In this document: piece after piece, positions 1 to 9,673 of the stretch
Layout: the number at the start of each line of letters is the position of its first letter
Numbering within the stretch: the stretch's first letter is position 1
NCBI GenBank assembly: GCA_016350165.1
Contig: CP066225.1
Location: 4,650,001 to 4,714,000, forward strand
Direction: 5' to 3'
DNA: 64,000 bases
DNA from: Planctomycetota bacterium
GTDB lineage: Bacteria; Planctomycetota; Phycisphaerae; Phycisphaerales; Phycisphaeraceae
The notes under the pieces: model-generated
The model's database searches: none
What the model saw: the letters and a program-made list of their open reading frames with translations, nothing else
What the model was told of the DNA's origin: nothing
Program-made: the position numbers and the translations under genes

Positions 1-390
1 ATAAACCTTTTCCACCTTCTCAGTAATGCGATTTAACTCTTGACCAAACTGTGATTTGGGGTTCTAATAGGGGCTGCTTTGTCTGTGTTATTCAGGCTGT
101 GCATTTGCGCTGAGTAGGCATCATCTATCCCTTATCAATGCTATGTGTGGCTTACGCCATCCTGACAAAATCTTCCTGCCGGATGATCTTCAAGATGTTG
201 CGAAGACAATTGGTTACGTCAAAGCAAAATCCACTGCTTTGGTGTTTTCAATGACCTGATTGAAAATTTATCAGGTAACAGGCAAGCAAACCGGAACATA
301 AAGCGACCCGATGCGTCAGATGAATATAGTCCGGACTGTGACGTAGCGGTTATTGAAAACATTCTGTACGTTCAGCTACAGGAGATTGGC
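1..390. other. Intergenic leader upstream of the pilM operon
   Basis: No convincing gene is visible in these 390 bases. A hairpin with 7-bp arms (ACCTGAT at 254-260, ATCAGGT at 270-276, loop 9 nt) lies about 115 nt before the first gene. A second imperfect element at about 317-344 contains the palindrome AGTCCGGACT flanked by CGTCA and TGACG. A Shine-Dalgarno AGGAG at 380-384 serves the start codon at 391. These structures may belong to a 5' leader of the pilus operon, but I cannot assign them to a known riboswitch class. Confidence 0.4.
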
Positions 391-2793
391 ATGCCGAGTA
401 AGAACGACTGCTGGGGTATTGAAGTAGGATCCCATGCAATAAAGGCGGTCCGTTTAGTGAAAGCCGGCGGTAATGTTCATTTAGAAGATTACGCCATACT
501 ACCTTTCAAACAGGTACTCACTACACCCGACCTTAACGTCGAAGAAGAGATTCAAGTTCAGCTTGATTCCTTCCTCTCAAAGCACGACGTTTCAAAGAGC
601 TCTGTCATCGTTTCGGTGCCCGGCAATAAGGCGTTCGCTCGTTTCGCCAGTCTGCCGCCAGTCGAAAAGAAGAAGGTTCCTGAAATCGTTCGCTTTGAAG
701 CCGTCCAGCAAATTCCATTCCCGATCGAAGAGGTCGAATGGGATTACCAGATCTTCCAACAGGAAGAATCGCCAGACATTAAAGTCGGCATCTTTGCGAT
801 AACCAAAGAACGCATTGCTCACTTCTTGAGTAACTTTAATGCAGTAAATATGAAAGTTGACGCAGTCACCCTTTCTCCTTTGGCTGTGTTTAATGCATTC
901 CACCATGAAGATCCTGAAGCAGACAACGGTGCGATTTACATCGACATCGGTACAGAATCAACCGACGTAATCATCGTCGAAGGTGGTTCTGTTTGGACGC
1001 GTACACTTCAGATTGGTGGCAACAACTTCACGAACGCTTTGGTTGAAAGCTTCAAGCTTTCATTCCCTAAAGCTGAGAAGTTAAAGAAGGAAGCACGCAC
1101 TTCCAAATATGCTCGCCAAATTTTCCAAGCGATGCGTCCAGTATTTGCTGATCTTGTTCAGGAAGTGCAACGTTCACTTGGTTACTACAAATCAATCAAT
1201 CGTGATTCAGAGCTGAACAAGATTGTTGGGCTCGGTTCGACATTCAAACTGCCAGGCTTGCAGAAGTTCCTCAAGCAGCAGTTGCAAATGGATGTGTCAC
1301 GTCCTGATGGTTACAAGCAAATCGACATTAATGGTCGTCTTGAATCAGATGTTGCTGAAAATGCAGTGAATCTTGCAACAGCTTATGGCCTCGCATTGCA
1401 AGGTCTCGAGCTTGATGCAGTTAATGCCAATATTCTTCCAGATATGATTCTGCGTGAACGTATGTGGAAGGTTAAGCAACCTTGGTTCGCAGCAGCAGCA
1501 GCAGCATTGGTTGCAACGACAGCAGCAGCAGCGGCAGTTTACATGGGCGATAATTCTGCAACAGAAAAATCATTCAAGAGCCCTGCAGCTAGAACTATTT
1601 CGCAAGTCGTTTCCTTGGCTAAACAAGAAAGCAATAAATACAGCGATGTTTCGACAGAAGACCCACGTGTCAAGATCGAAAACTTGTATCGTATGCTTGA
1701 TTATCGTGATCTTTGGCCAGCAATTCTTGCTGATATCAGTGAAGCAACCAACTCACTTGTTGATGGTGCTGATCGTGATACGCAAATGGCTGCATTCGAA
1801 GCTGACTATAAGAAGATCGAAGATCTTGCAGAAGATAACAAACTTGCTCGAGCACAACGCAAGCGTATCTATATCGACTCTATCAAAACCGAGTACATCC
1901 CAACTATTGAAGAAGAGGATGAAGAAGGTTCTGGTGGCATGAACTTCGATATGATGGGCGGCGGCATGATGGGTGGCATGGGAGAAATGGGGATGATGGG
2001 CGGAATGGGTGGCATGGGCGGTGGTGTCAGCCTTGAAGCCGAGCAAATCACAGGTCGATTCGATGAAGACGAATTCTGGAAAGAAGTTGCTGTCGAAGAA
2101 GAAGAGCTTGATGATAGCGAAGCAGATTCAACTTTGATGGATGAAGATTCATTCGGTGATGAAGAAGTTGAAGAAGTTGCACCAAAAATGCAAGGTCCAA
2201 GAATCGTTGTCACGATCGAAGGCACGACTCCATACGGCGAACCTTATGCTTTCCTCGGCCAAAACTTCTTGAATTGGTTTAGAGAAAACGGTGACCGTAA
2301 AAATCGTCCATACACCATTGAAGTTCCAAGTGAAACCACCGAGGCAATGAAAGTTGTCCGAATTGGTGATACCACAATGGGCACAACCATGGGACGTTCA
2401 TCAGGTCGATCAACCACATCAGCCGCAACTCGCCCCGGTGCGAGTAGGGATATGATGGGTATGGGCGACGATATGATGGGCATGGGAATGATGGGCGGCA
2501 TGGGTGAAATGGGTGGTGATATGGGAATGGGCATGGGGCGCTCATTCGGCGGCAACAATAATGCTGCTTCACTACTCCCAACACGTCCGTTGCTTGATGA
2601 AGATTTCCTTGATGACCATAAGTTCACCATCAAGTTGTATTTCAATTTACGTAAGCCAGCAGATGCTCGTGTTACGCAAGCTGAAGCCAAGTCAGATAAC
2701 GTTGCCGCACCAGCAGAAGAAGTCGATGAAGCGACTGATGTTGCTGAAGAACAGGCAAACAACGATAACAACATGGAAGAGGTGCAGGCATGA
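391..2793 (+). CDS. pilM: Type IV pilus PilM-like protein with PilN-like extension and Met/Gly-rich tracts
   Basis: 800 residues, more than twice the usual PilM (about 350). Residues about 6-345 form the actin-like PilM fold: a phosphate-1 loop (GIEVGSHAIKAVRL), a second phosphate motif near residue 181 (YIDIGTESTDVII) and an adenosine-type motif near 277 (IVGLGSTFKLPG). PilM is a cytoplasmic ATP-binding platform protein of type IV pilus or type II secretion machines and binds the PilN N-terminus. Here NILPD (about 347-351) followed by an Ala-rich membrane segment (about 365-386) resembles the start of PilN, so the protein may be a natural PilM-PilN-like fusion; that is inference. The remaining 400 residues are acidic, with Met/Gly-rich tracts at about 513-546 and 686-721. 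AGGAG at 380-384 supports the start. The stop overlaps the next ATG (ATGA). Confidence 0.85.
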   Translation: MPSKNDCWGIEVGSHAIKAVRLVKAGGNVHLEDYAILPFKQVLTTPDLNVEEEIQVQLDSFLSKHDVSKSSVIVSVPGNKAFARFASLPPVEKKKVPEIVRFEAVQQIPFPIEEVEWDYQIFQQEESPDIKVGIFAITKERIAHFLSNFNAVNMKVDAVTLSPLAVFNAFHHEDPEADNGAIYIDIGTESTDVIIVEGGSVWTRTLQIGGNNFTNALVESFKLSFPKAEKLKKEARTSKYARQIFQAMRPVFADLVQEVQRSLGYYKSINRDSELNKIVGLGSTFKLPGLQKFLKQQLQMDVSRPDGYKQIDINGRLESDVAENAVNLATAYGLALQGLELDAVNANILPDMILRERMWKVKQPWFAAAAAALVATTAAAAAVYMGDNSATEKSFKSPAARTISQVVSLAKQESNKYSDVSTEDPRVKIENLYRMLDYRDLWPAILADISEATNSLVDGADRDTQMAAFEADYKKIEDLAEDNKLARAQRKRIYIDSIKTEYIPTIEEEDEEGSGGMNFDMMGGGMMGGMGEMGMMGGMGGMGGGVSLEAEQITGRFDEDEFWKEVAVEEEELDDSEADSTLMDEDSFGDEEVEEVAPKMQGPRIVVTIEGTTPYGEPYAFLGQNFLNWFRENGDRKNRPYTIEVPSETTEAMKVVRIGDTTMGTTMGRSSGRSTTSAATRPGASRDMMGMGDDMMGMGMMGGMGEMGGDMGMGMGRSFGGNNNAASLLPTRPLLDEDFLDDHKFTIKLYFNLRKPADARVTQAEAKSDNVAAPAEEVDEATDVAEEQANNDNNMEEVQA

Positions 2794-4280
2794 AGTCACT
2801 TCTGAACTGGGCTAAATCAAATCCGATCAGTGTCGCGTCAATATTGTTCGCGATCGCTGCTTTAGTTGCCTTCTGGTTCGTACCTGTTCAAGGTGGAGCA
2901 GCTGTTCGTGAGAAAGCTGATGCTTGGAATGGCAAAATGAAGGAAGTAAAACGCTACATTAACAATAGCGTTGAAATCCCTTCAGAAGTAAAAGGTGAAT
3001 CAAAAATGATCTCGCCGATTACGATCAACGAGAAGGTCATTACTGAGATTCGTGGTATCTATAACAATATTAACGATAGCTATGATTCACTACTCAGTGA
3101 AACATTAGATCGAAATATGATGGATCACCAATTGATTCTTCCTGCAGTTTTCGATCCAAAGAATAAGAACAATGTTGATTTGCCTTTTAAGTTTAAAAAG
3201 CAATATCGCGAAGCATTTGTTGATTTGCTGCAACCTTATGACCCAGCCATTGGCGGCGGTCCAACTTTGAACGCAGGCTTGCCTCCATTCCCTGAAGAGC
3301 AGGCACAAGTCATCAAGGAAGCACAAGACAACTACATTAGCTCAATCGAAGTTTCACGTGGTACCGCGAGTGGTTCACCTGTGTTGACTGAAGACGACAA
3401 TGAAGAAATCATCAAAGCTCAGCGCATGAGTTTGATCGAATTACTCCAGAATCAGGCTAATAGTGTTAACGTCTACGCGGATGCTGAGTTCAACAGTCCT
3501 ATGTTCCCTTTTCACATTGGTGCTTGGGCTGTGGACGTTAGTGGTATTCCTCCGAAGCCACATGAACTTTATGAAGGACAGTTGGAACTTTGGATTCAAC
3601 AAGATATTGTTTCGGCAATTGCTTTAGCTAACGACATCTATAAAACCGATGAGAATGGACTCTTTGTCCGTAACTCAGATGGTGCTCTTATTTCAAATGT
3701 AAACAGCAGTGTTCTTACATCACCAATCAAGAATCTTAAGCAGATTGAGATTGTTTCTGGTTATGTAGGTATTCAGTCACGTGGTGGCTTCGATGGTAAG
3801 TATCGTGAATCAAAAGGTAATTCAGGTGGTATGACTGGTGGCAGGAAAGCCATCATCGCATACTCTCCACCTGCTGAAATGATCGATGATATAAATGCTA
3901 AAGTAGGTGAGAATTTCTACTTGAGTCCAACCGGTCGTGGCAGTAACCCAATTTACGATGTGCGTCACGTACGCCTCGTCGCTGATGTTGATTACGAGCA
4001 ACTTCCAAAGATATTCGAAGCACTCAATAAGGTTAATTTCATGACCGTAGTTGATTGCAGAATTTCTCAAGTTGATGAGTACGAGCTTCTTTCGCAAGGC
4101 TATATGTACGGTAAAGCAGACTGCGTAACAGTCGATTTGATGATCGAATCAATCTGGTTGCGTCAGGATCTGCAAAAGTATATGCCTGATATGACTTTGG
4201 AATACCTTGGCTTGAAAGAACCATCTAACCCAGATGCCGCAGGCATGATGAATATGATGGGTGGAGATATGTTCTTCTAA
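2790..4280 (+). CDS. Membrane-anchored protein of the pilus operon (PilO/Amuc_1100-like position)
   Basis: 496 residues, translationally coupled to the PilM-like gene by a 4-bp ATGA overlap. One N-terminal membrane segment (about 13-33) follows a short basic cytoplasmic start, so most of the protein should lie in the periplasm. A helical region (about 38-110) follows. The last 13 residues are Met/Gly-rich (AAGMMNMMGGDMFF), like tracts in both neighbouring proteins. I recognise no family motif. The position after pilM, single anchor and size suggest the inner-membrane alignment role of PilN/PilO-type proteins, including the large PilO-like proteins of Akkermansia; this is inferred from context only. 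Confidence 0.6.
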   Translation: MKSLLNWAKSNPISVASILFAIAALVAFWFVPVQGGAAVREKADAWNGKMKEVKRYINNSVEIPSEVKGESKMISPITINEKVITEIRGIYNNINDSYDSLLSETLDRNMMDHQLILPAVFDPKNKNNVDLPFKFKKQYREAFVDLLQPYDPAIGGGPTLNAGLPPFPEEQAQVIKEAQDNYISSIEVSRGTASGSPVLTEDDNEEIIKAQRMSLIELLQNQANSVNVYADAEFNSPMFPFHIGAWAVDVSGIPPKPHELYEGQLELWIQQDIVSAIALANDIYKTDENGLFVRNSDGALISNVNSSVLTSPIKNLKQIEIVSGYVGIQSRGGFDGKYRESKGNSGGMTGGRKAIIAYSPPAEMIDDINAKVGENFYLSPTGRGSNPIYDVRHVRLVADVDYEQLPKIFEALNKVNFMTVVDCRISQVDEYELLSQGYMYGKADCVTVDLMIESIWLRQDLQKYMPDMTLEYLGLKEPSNPDAAGMMNMMGGDMFF

Positions 4281-4356
4281 GCAATTGATACTTGTTTTTG
4301 TGAAGCTTTAAGTATTCAAGTGATTATGACCTTCATTTAATGAAGAGAGCAGCAAA

Positions 4357-6588
4357 ATGATGAAACCAAAAGATGCAGGCTTCTTTTCGCTACATATTGA
4401 GAAGATCATTCTTCTTATTGCCCTGCTAATTTGCGCCCTGCTGGCGATGATGTACGTTGTATCATCACCAAATAAAATCAAAATGAACAACAAACTCGTT
4501 GATGCAGGTAAAGCTGCAAAAATGGTTGAAGCTGAATCTCAGAGATTGCGTAGTGGTCTCAATGCTGAACCTGAGATTCCAGAAGTTCATACCCCTGACT
4601 ATAGCAGTGAATTCAATAGTAGATTAAACGAAACGACTGTTGCTGTAGCCAGTAGTTACCTGCCATTGGGCAATCCAGGTACAGATAAGAATCTCTTTAC
4701 TCAAGACAATAAGATTCCTCTGTACTACCTTCCAACACCACCTATGCCGAATGCACTTGCAGTTCGCATTGGCAATGCTGTGCTGGATAAGATTGATGAC
4801 GACACAATGGAAGAGATCGTCAACGTTACCTATACAGGCAATCCGGAAAACTTCCGTTATGCTTCTATTAAAGCTGAATTTCCAATTGATGTTTGGAGCG
4901 AACGTTTAGCAGCTAAAGATGTATCTGATGAACTTCTTCAGTACAACGCTGTTGTCAAAGATGACGAAGGCAACCCAATTCTTGATGCTGAGGGCAATGT
5001 TGTAACAGAAGTACGCAAAATGCAGCCAGTTCCTGAAGGCTGGTGGCGTCGTATGTTGGCTGTTACCTCTGTTATGCTTGAACGTGAAGAGCTTGACCCA
5101 ATAACTGGTGAATGGGGCAACCGTCAATTCGTGAGCAATATGCCAACGCAAATCGCTTATCGCCCAGATAACTCAAGATTTGATGGCTCTACTCCAATGC
5201 CAAAGATCGAAGCACAGAGAATTGTGCAAGACGTCAAGGCACGTCAGATGGATATCTGTCGACCAGAATTCTTACCAATGGCATTCCCATTGAACTGGGT
5301 ACCACCAGATGCGAAGAAGCTGACGCCAGAAGAAGAAAAAGAGCTTTATAAGATCCGTAAGAATATTGCGAGATATGAAAAGCAATTGACCAAGATTCAA
5401 GAGAATCTTGAGAAGATGCGTAAACGTGATGAGATGGAAAAAACACGCCGTGATGCAAGCGGTTCACGTTCTCGTGGCACAACATCACGATCACGTTCTC
5501 CTCGTTCAACTGGTGGTGCAGGCATGATGGGCGCCATGGGTGGTGAAATGGGCATGGAAGGTGGCGGTGGCCGCACTTCACGTAGTGGTCGTTCTGCACG
5601 CACACGTTCAACAGGTCGTACTGACCAAGGGTCACTTCTGCAAGAACAAATGATGCAGATTCAAGAGCGTTTGATCAAAGAAATTGAAGAACGTGAGGTT
5701 CTTCTTGGTCGTCGTGAAGAGTTCGATCCAAATGCTGAAGATAACAACATGAATATGGGCATGTACGGCCGAGGTGGCGGCATGCAAGATATGATGATGG
5801 GTGAGATGGACAACATGATGATGGGCGGTATGGGCCCAGGTGGTATGATGGGTGGTAACCCAATGGGAATGGGCATGCGTCCTGGTAGCATCTCACGTCG
5901 TCTCAGCCAAGTTGTTGAAACTCAGTATGAAATGAAAGAAGACGGCACACGCGTCATGAAGGTTTGGGCACATGATATTACAATCCAACCCGGCAAAACA
6001 TATCGCTATCGTGTCATCGTTTCAGTTCTTAATCCACTCTTTAGCCAACACCGTGTGTCAGCTGACCAGAAAGCTGCAAACAACTATAAGCTGGCTCTGA
6101 TCCCAAGTGAAGAAGAGCGTGTGGCTGGCGAATGGACTGAAGCAGTTACTCCAGATCCACAGAGTTACTTCTTCTTGGTTGGCAATTCTGCTAGCAGTGC
6201 ACGCGTTGAAGTTTGGGCACTCAATCGTGGTAAGTGGCTACGCAAAGAGTTTACTTTCGAGCCAGGCGATGAAATCGGCGGCATTATCGAAGACGATTCT
6301 GATGGCAGAGACAAGATTGAAATTCCTGTTAGTAGTGGTGCTGTCATGGTAGACATGATCGCAGCTTCTAAGGGACGCAACGCTCAACTCCTCTACGTTG
6401 ATCCAGAGTCAAATGCAATCTCTTACCGTGATGCAAACTCAGATAAGGATAGCCCGACACGCATCCGTATCCAGAACGAAGCTGTTTCGTTTGATGAGTT
6501 GATCATCGAAAGGGATCGCGACACAACTAGTAATAGTAGAGGTCAAATGATGCCTAATATGATGAATGATCAAATGATGGGTTTCTAA
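4357..6588 (+). CDS. Membrane-anchored Met/Gly-rich protein of the pilus operon
   Basis: 743 residues, 76 nt after the preceding gene, with a purine-rich GAAGAGAG site at 4342-4349. Residues about 14-35 form a single membrane anchor. A coiled coil is likely at about 321-365 (EEEKELYKIRKNIARYEKQL and following), then a Ser/Arg-rich stretch (about 365-420). Met/Gly-rich tracts lie at about 386-405 and 463-510, and the C-terminus reads MMPNMMNDQMMGF. The last 230 residues, starting near QVVETQYEMKEDG, look like a folded beta-rich periplasmic domain. No family was recognised. As last gene of the operon before a terminator it may be the PilP/PilO-like or a structural component; alternatively it is a lineage-specific accessory protein. 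Confidence 0.6.
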   Translation: MMKPKDAGFFSLHIEKIILLIALLICALLAMMYVVSSPNKIKMNNKLVDAGKAAKMVEAESQRLRSGLNAEPEIPEVHTPDYSSEFNSRLNETTVAVASSYLPLGNPGTDKNLFTQDNKIPLYYLPTPPMPNALAVRIGNAVLDKIDDDTMEEIVNVTYTGNPENFRYASIKAEFPIDVWSERLAAKDVSDELLQYNAVVKDDEGNPILDAEGNVVTEVRKMQPVPEGWWRRMLAVTSVMLEREELDPITGEWGNRQFVSNMPTQIAYRPDNSRFDGSTPMPKIEAQRIVQDVKARQMDICRPEFLPMAFPLNWVPPDAKKLTPEEEKELYKIRKNIARYEKQLTKIQENLEKMRKRDEMEKTRRDASGSRSRGTTSRSRSPRSTGGAGMMGAMGGEMGMEGGGGRTSRSGRSARTRSTGRTDQGSLLQEQMMQIQERLIKEIEEREVLLGRREEFDPNAEDNNMNMGMYGRGGGMQDMMMGEMDNMMMGGMGPGGMMGGNPMGMGMRPGSISRRLSQVVETQYEMKEDGTRVMKVWAHDITIQPGKTYRYRVIVSVLNPLFSQHRVSADQKAANNYKLALIPSEEERVAGEWTEAVTPDPQSYFFLVGNSASSARVEVWALNRGKWLRKEFTFEPGDEIGGIIEDDSDGRDKIEIPVSSGAVMVDMIAASKGRNAQLLYVDPESNAISYRDANSDKDSPTRIRIQNEAVSFDELIIERDRDTTSNSRGQMMPNMMNDQMMGF

Positions 6589-6611
6589 TTCATCATGAAA
6601 TAAATAATTAG

Positions 6612-6640
6612 AAAGCCGCTTTTTAAAGCGGCTTTTTTAT
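6612..6640 (+). terminator. Intrinsic terminator of the pilus operon
   Basis: Inverted repeat AAGCCGCTTT / AAAGCGGCTT with a short loop followed by a T run, 24 nt after the stop of the 743-residue gene. The neighbouring gene converges from the other strand. A's precede the stem, so it could act in both directions. Confidence 0.85.
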
Positions 6641-6658
6641 TTCTTATTACTGGTTGAA

Positions 6659-7297
6659 TTATTCGACTTCAAATAGCGCGATCGTGCACCAACCATTTCC
6701 TGTTCGCTCTGTAATCTTAAAATCTTTAAGAGCGGGATAGCGGATCGGTAATCCTTTTTGTTGAATTAGTTCATACCATTTAAGAACATCACGCATGCCG
6801 GTTGCTTGATCCGCCGTGTATAGCATCAACAATAAGCCACCGTGCTTTAAACGCCCATCGCTCCAGATCTTCAATATATCATTTTTAACAGGGCATTTAA
6901 GATCGTTGCTATATTTCTTAGACAGTTGCCCATAATCAAATTCACGAACAACTTTCACTTCCATCCAATACGCTTCTTCTGCTGAAACAGATTCAACAGC
7001 ATCGCCGAATAGCGTACCACTCAATTCCGGATCTTTAAGAGGTAAGCCATCAGGAGTAAGAACAAAGTCGCATCTGATTCCTTCACTTTTTTTACTCTTA
7101 TGCCATTCTTTGGGATATCGCACTTCTCGCCATACGCCAAAATTAGTGTTAAGGAAAAATTCTTCAAGCAGCGTATGGATTTTCAATTCTTTCAATGAAT
7201 CAAAACCGTAGACGGTTTGTTCAAGATCATCATCTAAAGCACGCTTGATTAAACAATTTGCGGCAATTTCTACTAACTCATCACTACACCATTGCAT
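6659..7297 (-). CDS. Hypothetical protein with PD-(D/E)XK-like core
   Basis: 212 residues, last gene of a leftward set, 1 nt after the DUF21 protein encoded at 7299-8303. No named family was recognised. The middle contains a CDFVL strand and, about 35 residues on, YWMEVKVV, which fits the D...E-x-K core of the PD-(D/E)XK nuclease-like fold. An N-terminal helical part with LLEEFF and a C-terminal GWCTIALFEVE strand complete it. No signal peptide or membrane segment is seen, so it is probably cytoplasmic. The fold assignment is a weak inference from spacing; it could equally be a non-catalytic protein. Confidence 0.6.
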   Translation of the reverse strand: MQWCSDELVEIAANCLIKRALDDDLEQTVYGFDSLKELKIHTLLEEFFLNTNFGVWREVRYPKEWHKSKKSEGIRCDFVLTPDGLPLKDPELSGTLFGDAVESVSAEEAYWMEVKVVREFDYGQLSKKYSNDLKCPVKNDILKIWSDGRLKHGGLLLMLYTADQATGMRDVLKWYELIQQKGLPIRYPALKDFKITERTGNGWCTIALFEVE

Positions 7298-7298
7298 T

Positions 7299-8303
7299 TT
7301 AAAACGCTTTCAATTGCCCTGTAATCGGCTCAATCAAATCCTTAATCGTAACAATTCCCAACGGCTTGCCCGCTTTGGTACAAACGATTCCCATCGATAT
7401 GCGATGTTGTTGTAGCGCTTTTAGGCCTTCTCTTATAGAAACATCGCTATTCAGTTGGAATGGCTTCAGCATCATCGATTCAATTGAAGGACAATTCCTC
7501 TGTTCATGAATCAATGCATCATCAAGTTGAAGTATACCGACAACAGTCCCTGTATTATTAATGACAGGATAGCGTGAGCCACGTGATTTATCAGCAAGCT
7601 TCCAAAGTTTTTGAATATCATCATCGACTTTAACTTTGACGACATCATGCCAGCGTACCATCTTCTGTTCGATGGTCATACCGCTCATCGCCAGTACGCG
7701 ACCAGCCATATCTGATATATCATCGCTGAGTAATCCATACCCCACACTTTCTTTAACTAAAACTTCAATATAATTTCGAGGCTGATGTTTAAGATTAAAC
7801 ACTTGACCACGATTTTTACCACCAAATACACGCATTAACGCTCTAGTGAAAACAGATATGGTGGGTACTAATCCCGTCCAAGTAAATAAGTATTTCGATA
7901 TGAGTAATACGCGGTATAGTTTGTAAACGAGACGATCTGCGTGAGCTGCAAATAAATCTTTAGGTAACGTTTCACCAAAGACAAATAAAATTGGCGTAAT
8001 GATAATTGTATTTAAAATAACCGACTGCCAATCATTGAATCCCCAAATTGATAAAAGTACTGCAAGTGACGCAGTTCCCAATTGATTGGTTACATTATTG
8101 CCAATAAGTAATGTACTAAGCAAAGTAGTCTGATTTGAGAGTAGCTTATCTATCGTCTTGGCTTGCCTGTTTCCTTTTTGTTTATCAATATGAAGCATCA
8201 CTCTATTTAGGCGATAGGCTCCGGTTTCCAATCCTGAATATAATGCAGAGCCAACAAAACCGATCAACATTAAAACAACCCAATAGATCACTTCCCAATT
8301 CAT
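7299..8303 (-). CDS. CNNM/DUF21 membrane protein with CBS domains (CorC/HlyC family, short form)
   Basis: 334 residues. The N-terminal half is the DUF21 (CNNM) membrane domain with several hydrophobic helices, beginning with an ALYSGLETGAYRLNR motif typical of the family. Residues about 195-330 form a CBS pair (RYPVINNTGTVVGILQLDD; GIVCTKAGKPLGIVTIKDL). The C-terminal CorC_HlyC domain seen in the upstream paralogue is missing. Family members are implicated in magnesium or cobalt efflux and divalent cation homeostasis at the inner membrane. The start overlaps the stop of the upstream paralogue by 4 bp (8300-8303), so the two are probably co-translated and may act as a heteromer. Confidence 0.85.
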   Translation of the reverse strand: MNWEVIYWVVLMLIGFVGSALYSGLETGAYRLNRVMLHIDKQKGNRQAKTIDKLLSNQTTLLSTLLIGNNVTNQLGTASLAVLLSIWGFNDWQSVILNTIIITPILFVFGETLPKDLFAAHADRLVYKLYRVLLISKYLFTWTGLVPTISVFTRALMRVFGGKNRGQVFNLKHQPRNYIEVLVKESVGYGLLSDDISDMAGRVLAMSGMTIEQKMVRWHDVVKVKVDDDIQKLWKLADKSRGSRYPVINNTGTVVGILQLDDALIHEQRNCPSIESMMLKPFQLNSDVSIREGLKALQQHRISMGIVCTKAGKPLGIVTIKDLIEPITGQLKAF

Positions 8304-9607
8304 TGTTCACCCCCATCCTGATCTTCACGTAGGCTTACTGTTACCCATCTGATCCGATTTTTCTCAACGACATCAACACGGATAACAATTTTGCCAATAG
8401 TGATCTCATCATCTTTGACCGCAAGTCGACCAAGTACAGCGAGTACTAAGCCAGCAATCGTAGAAACTTCATCAAGCACACTGTATTGCTTGATCATTTC
8501 ATTTCGGCCAAAGAATTCGTGCCAATCATGTATAGGTAGATCAGCACTGACACGCCATACGCATTCATCAATCTTTTCTACTTCAGGCTCACCATCTTTT
8601 TCATAACCTCCTGCGATTTCTCCAACCATGTGTTCAACCACATCTTCAATTGTGATTAAGCCCGCAGTTCCGCCATATTCATCGACAACAATGGCAAACG
8701 CCGCGATATTTTCACGTAAATACTTTAGTAATTCTTCAGCTCGTTGCTGTTCTGGAACAAACAAAACATCACTGATTAACGTTCTCATTTCTTCTTGATT
8801 CTGAGGCCGTTTCAGTAAAATCGTGCGACTCGATGCGACCCCAATGACATTATCAAGATCACCCTCGAATACAGGTATATGTCTTAGACGTGTGTTTGTA
8901 ATTAGATCAACAAGTTTGTTTGCATCATGCGAAATATCAAAAGCATGCATGTCGACACGAGGGATCATCAAGTCACGAACTTTGATATGAGCAAGCTCGA
9001 AAACTTGTTGGAGTAATCCTTCTTCATCGCTATCAATCACGCCTCTACGTTGGCTTAACTGTAGCAGTGACTCCAACTCCATCTGTGTCATTTGCACTGC
9101 TGAATCTCGCGGTGCTAACAATCTTGCAAGAGGGGTAATCACAAACCATGCAGCAAACCAGCGTATTGGAGCAATTAAACGGTGTACTAAAAATAAAGGT
9201 ACCGCAATAAATTTTGTACTAGCAACACTTGCACGAACAGCAATCAGCTTAGGCAAAACTTCGCCGAGCAAAATGATTGCAATTAAAGATCCGATTGTAA
9301 TAAGAGGTACAAGCCATCTATTGGCATGGCCGCCTTCACCGCTCACGACATATAGCGACAACGCAGAGCTTATCGCAAAATAGCTCACGTTAACCGTCAT
9401 ATTTCCCAGTAACAAAGTAATTAATATCTGCCGAGTTTCACTCAGCATCTGCGTAACAAGTTTGTCCGTAGCACCGCCTCGCGCAAACTGCATCCGCTCC
9501 AGTTTGCTCAAATTAAACAATGCCGTTTCACTGCCACTAAAAAAAGCACTTAGTATCAGCAGTATCGGCATCGCCAAAACCATTAGCCATATACCAACAT
9601 GATCCAT
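8300..9607 (-). CDS. CorC/HlyC family transporter (DUF21 + CBS + CorC_HlyC domains)
   Basis: 435 residues in the full family arrangement. DUF21 membrane region about 1-190, with the FFSGSETALFNLSKLER motif after the first helix. CBS pair about 205-325 (LMIPRVDMHAFD; FAIVVDEYGGTAGLITIEDV). C-terminal CorC_HlyC domain about 345-430 (WRVSADLPIHDWHEFFG, then STIAGLVLAVLGRL). Proteins of this type act at the inner membrane in Mg/Co resistance or cation efflux; substrate cannot be read from sequence. It follows the oxidoreductase gene by 66 nt and overlaps its shorter paralogue downstream, giving a tandem-duplicated pair in one operon. Confidence 0.9.
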   Translation of the reverse strand: MDHVGIWLMVLAMPILLILSAFFSGSETALFNLSKLERMQFARGGATDKLVTQMLSETRQILITLLLGNMTVNVSYFAISSALSLYVVSGEGGHANRWLVPLITIGSLIAIILLGEVLPKLIAVRASVASTKFIAVPLFLVHRLIAPIRWFAAWFVITPLARLLAPRDSAVQMTQMELESLLQLSQRRGVIDSDEEGLLQQVFELAHIKVRDLMIPRVDMHAFDISHDANKLVDLITNTRLRHIPVFEGDLDNVIGVASSRTILLKRPQNQEEMRTLISDVLFVPEQQRAEELLKYLRENIAAFAIVVDEYGGTAGLITIEDVVEHMVGEIAGGYEKDGEPEVEKIDECVWRVSADLPIHDWHEFFGRNEMIKQYSVLDEVSTIAGLVLAVLGRLAVKDDEITIGKIVIRVDVVEKNRIRWVTVSLREDQDGGEQ

Positions 9608-9673
9608 TGGCTTGCATCGAGCTTCACAACACGCTCAGAGCCTCCTTGCCGATTGCGTCTTGCTTGAAGTGAA

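Noticed and set aside
254-345. Possible c-di-GMP (GEMM) riboswitch before the pilus operon
   Set aside because: Fragments such as GCAAACC and GTAGCGGTTA recall GEMM elements, and pilus genes are typical targets, but the paired regions and the GACGCAAAGCC block are not present in a consistent arrangement.
1489-1536. CAG-type triplet repeat
   Set aside because: The GCAGCAGCA runs encode the Ala-rich membrane segment of the PilM-like protein and are broken by other codons; no evidence of a regulatory repeat.
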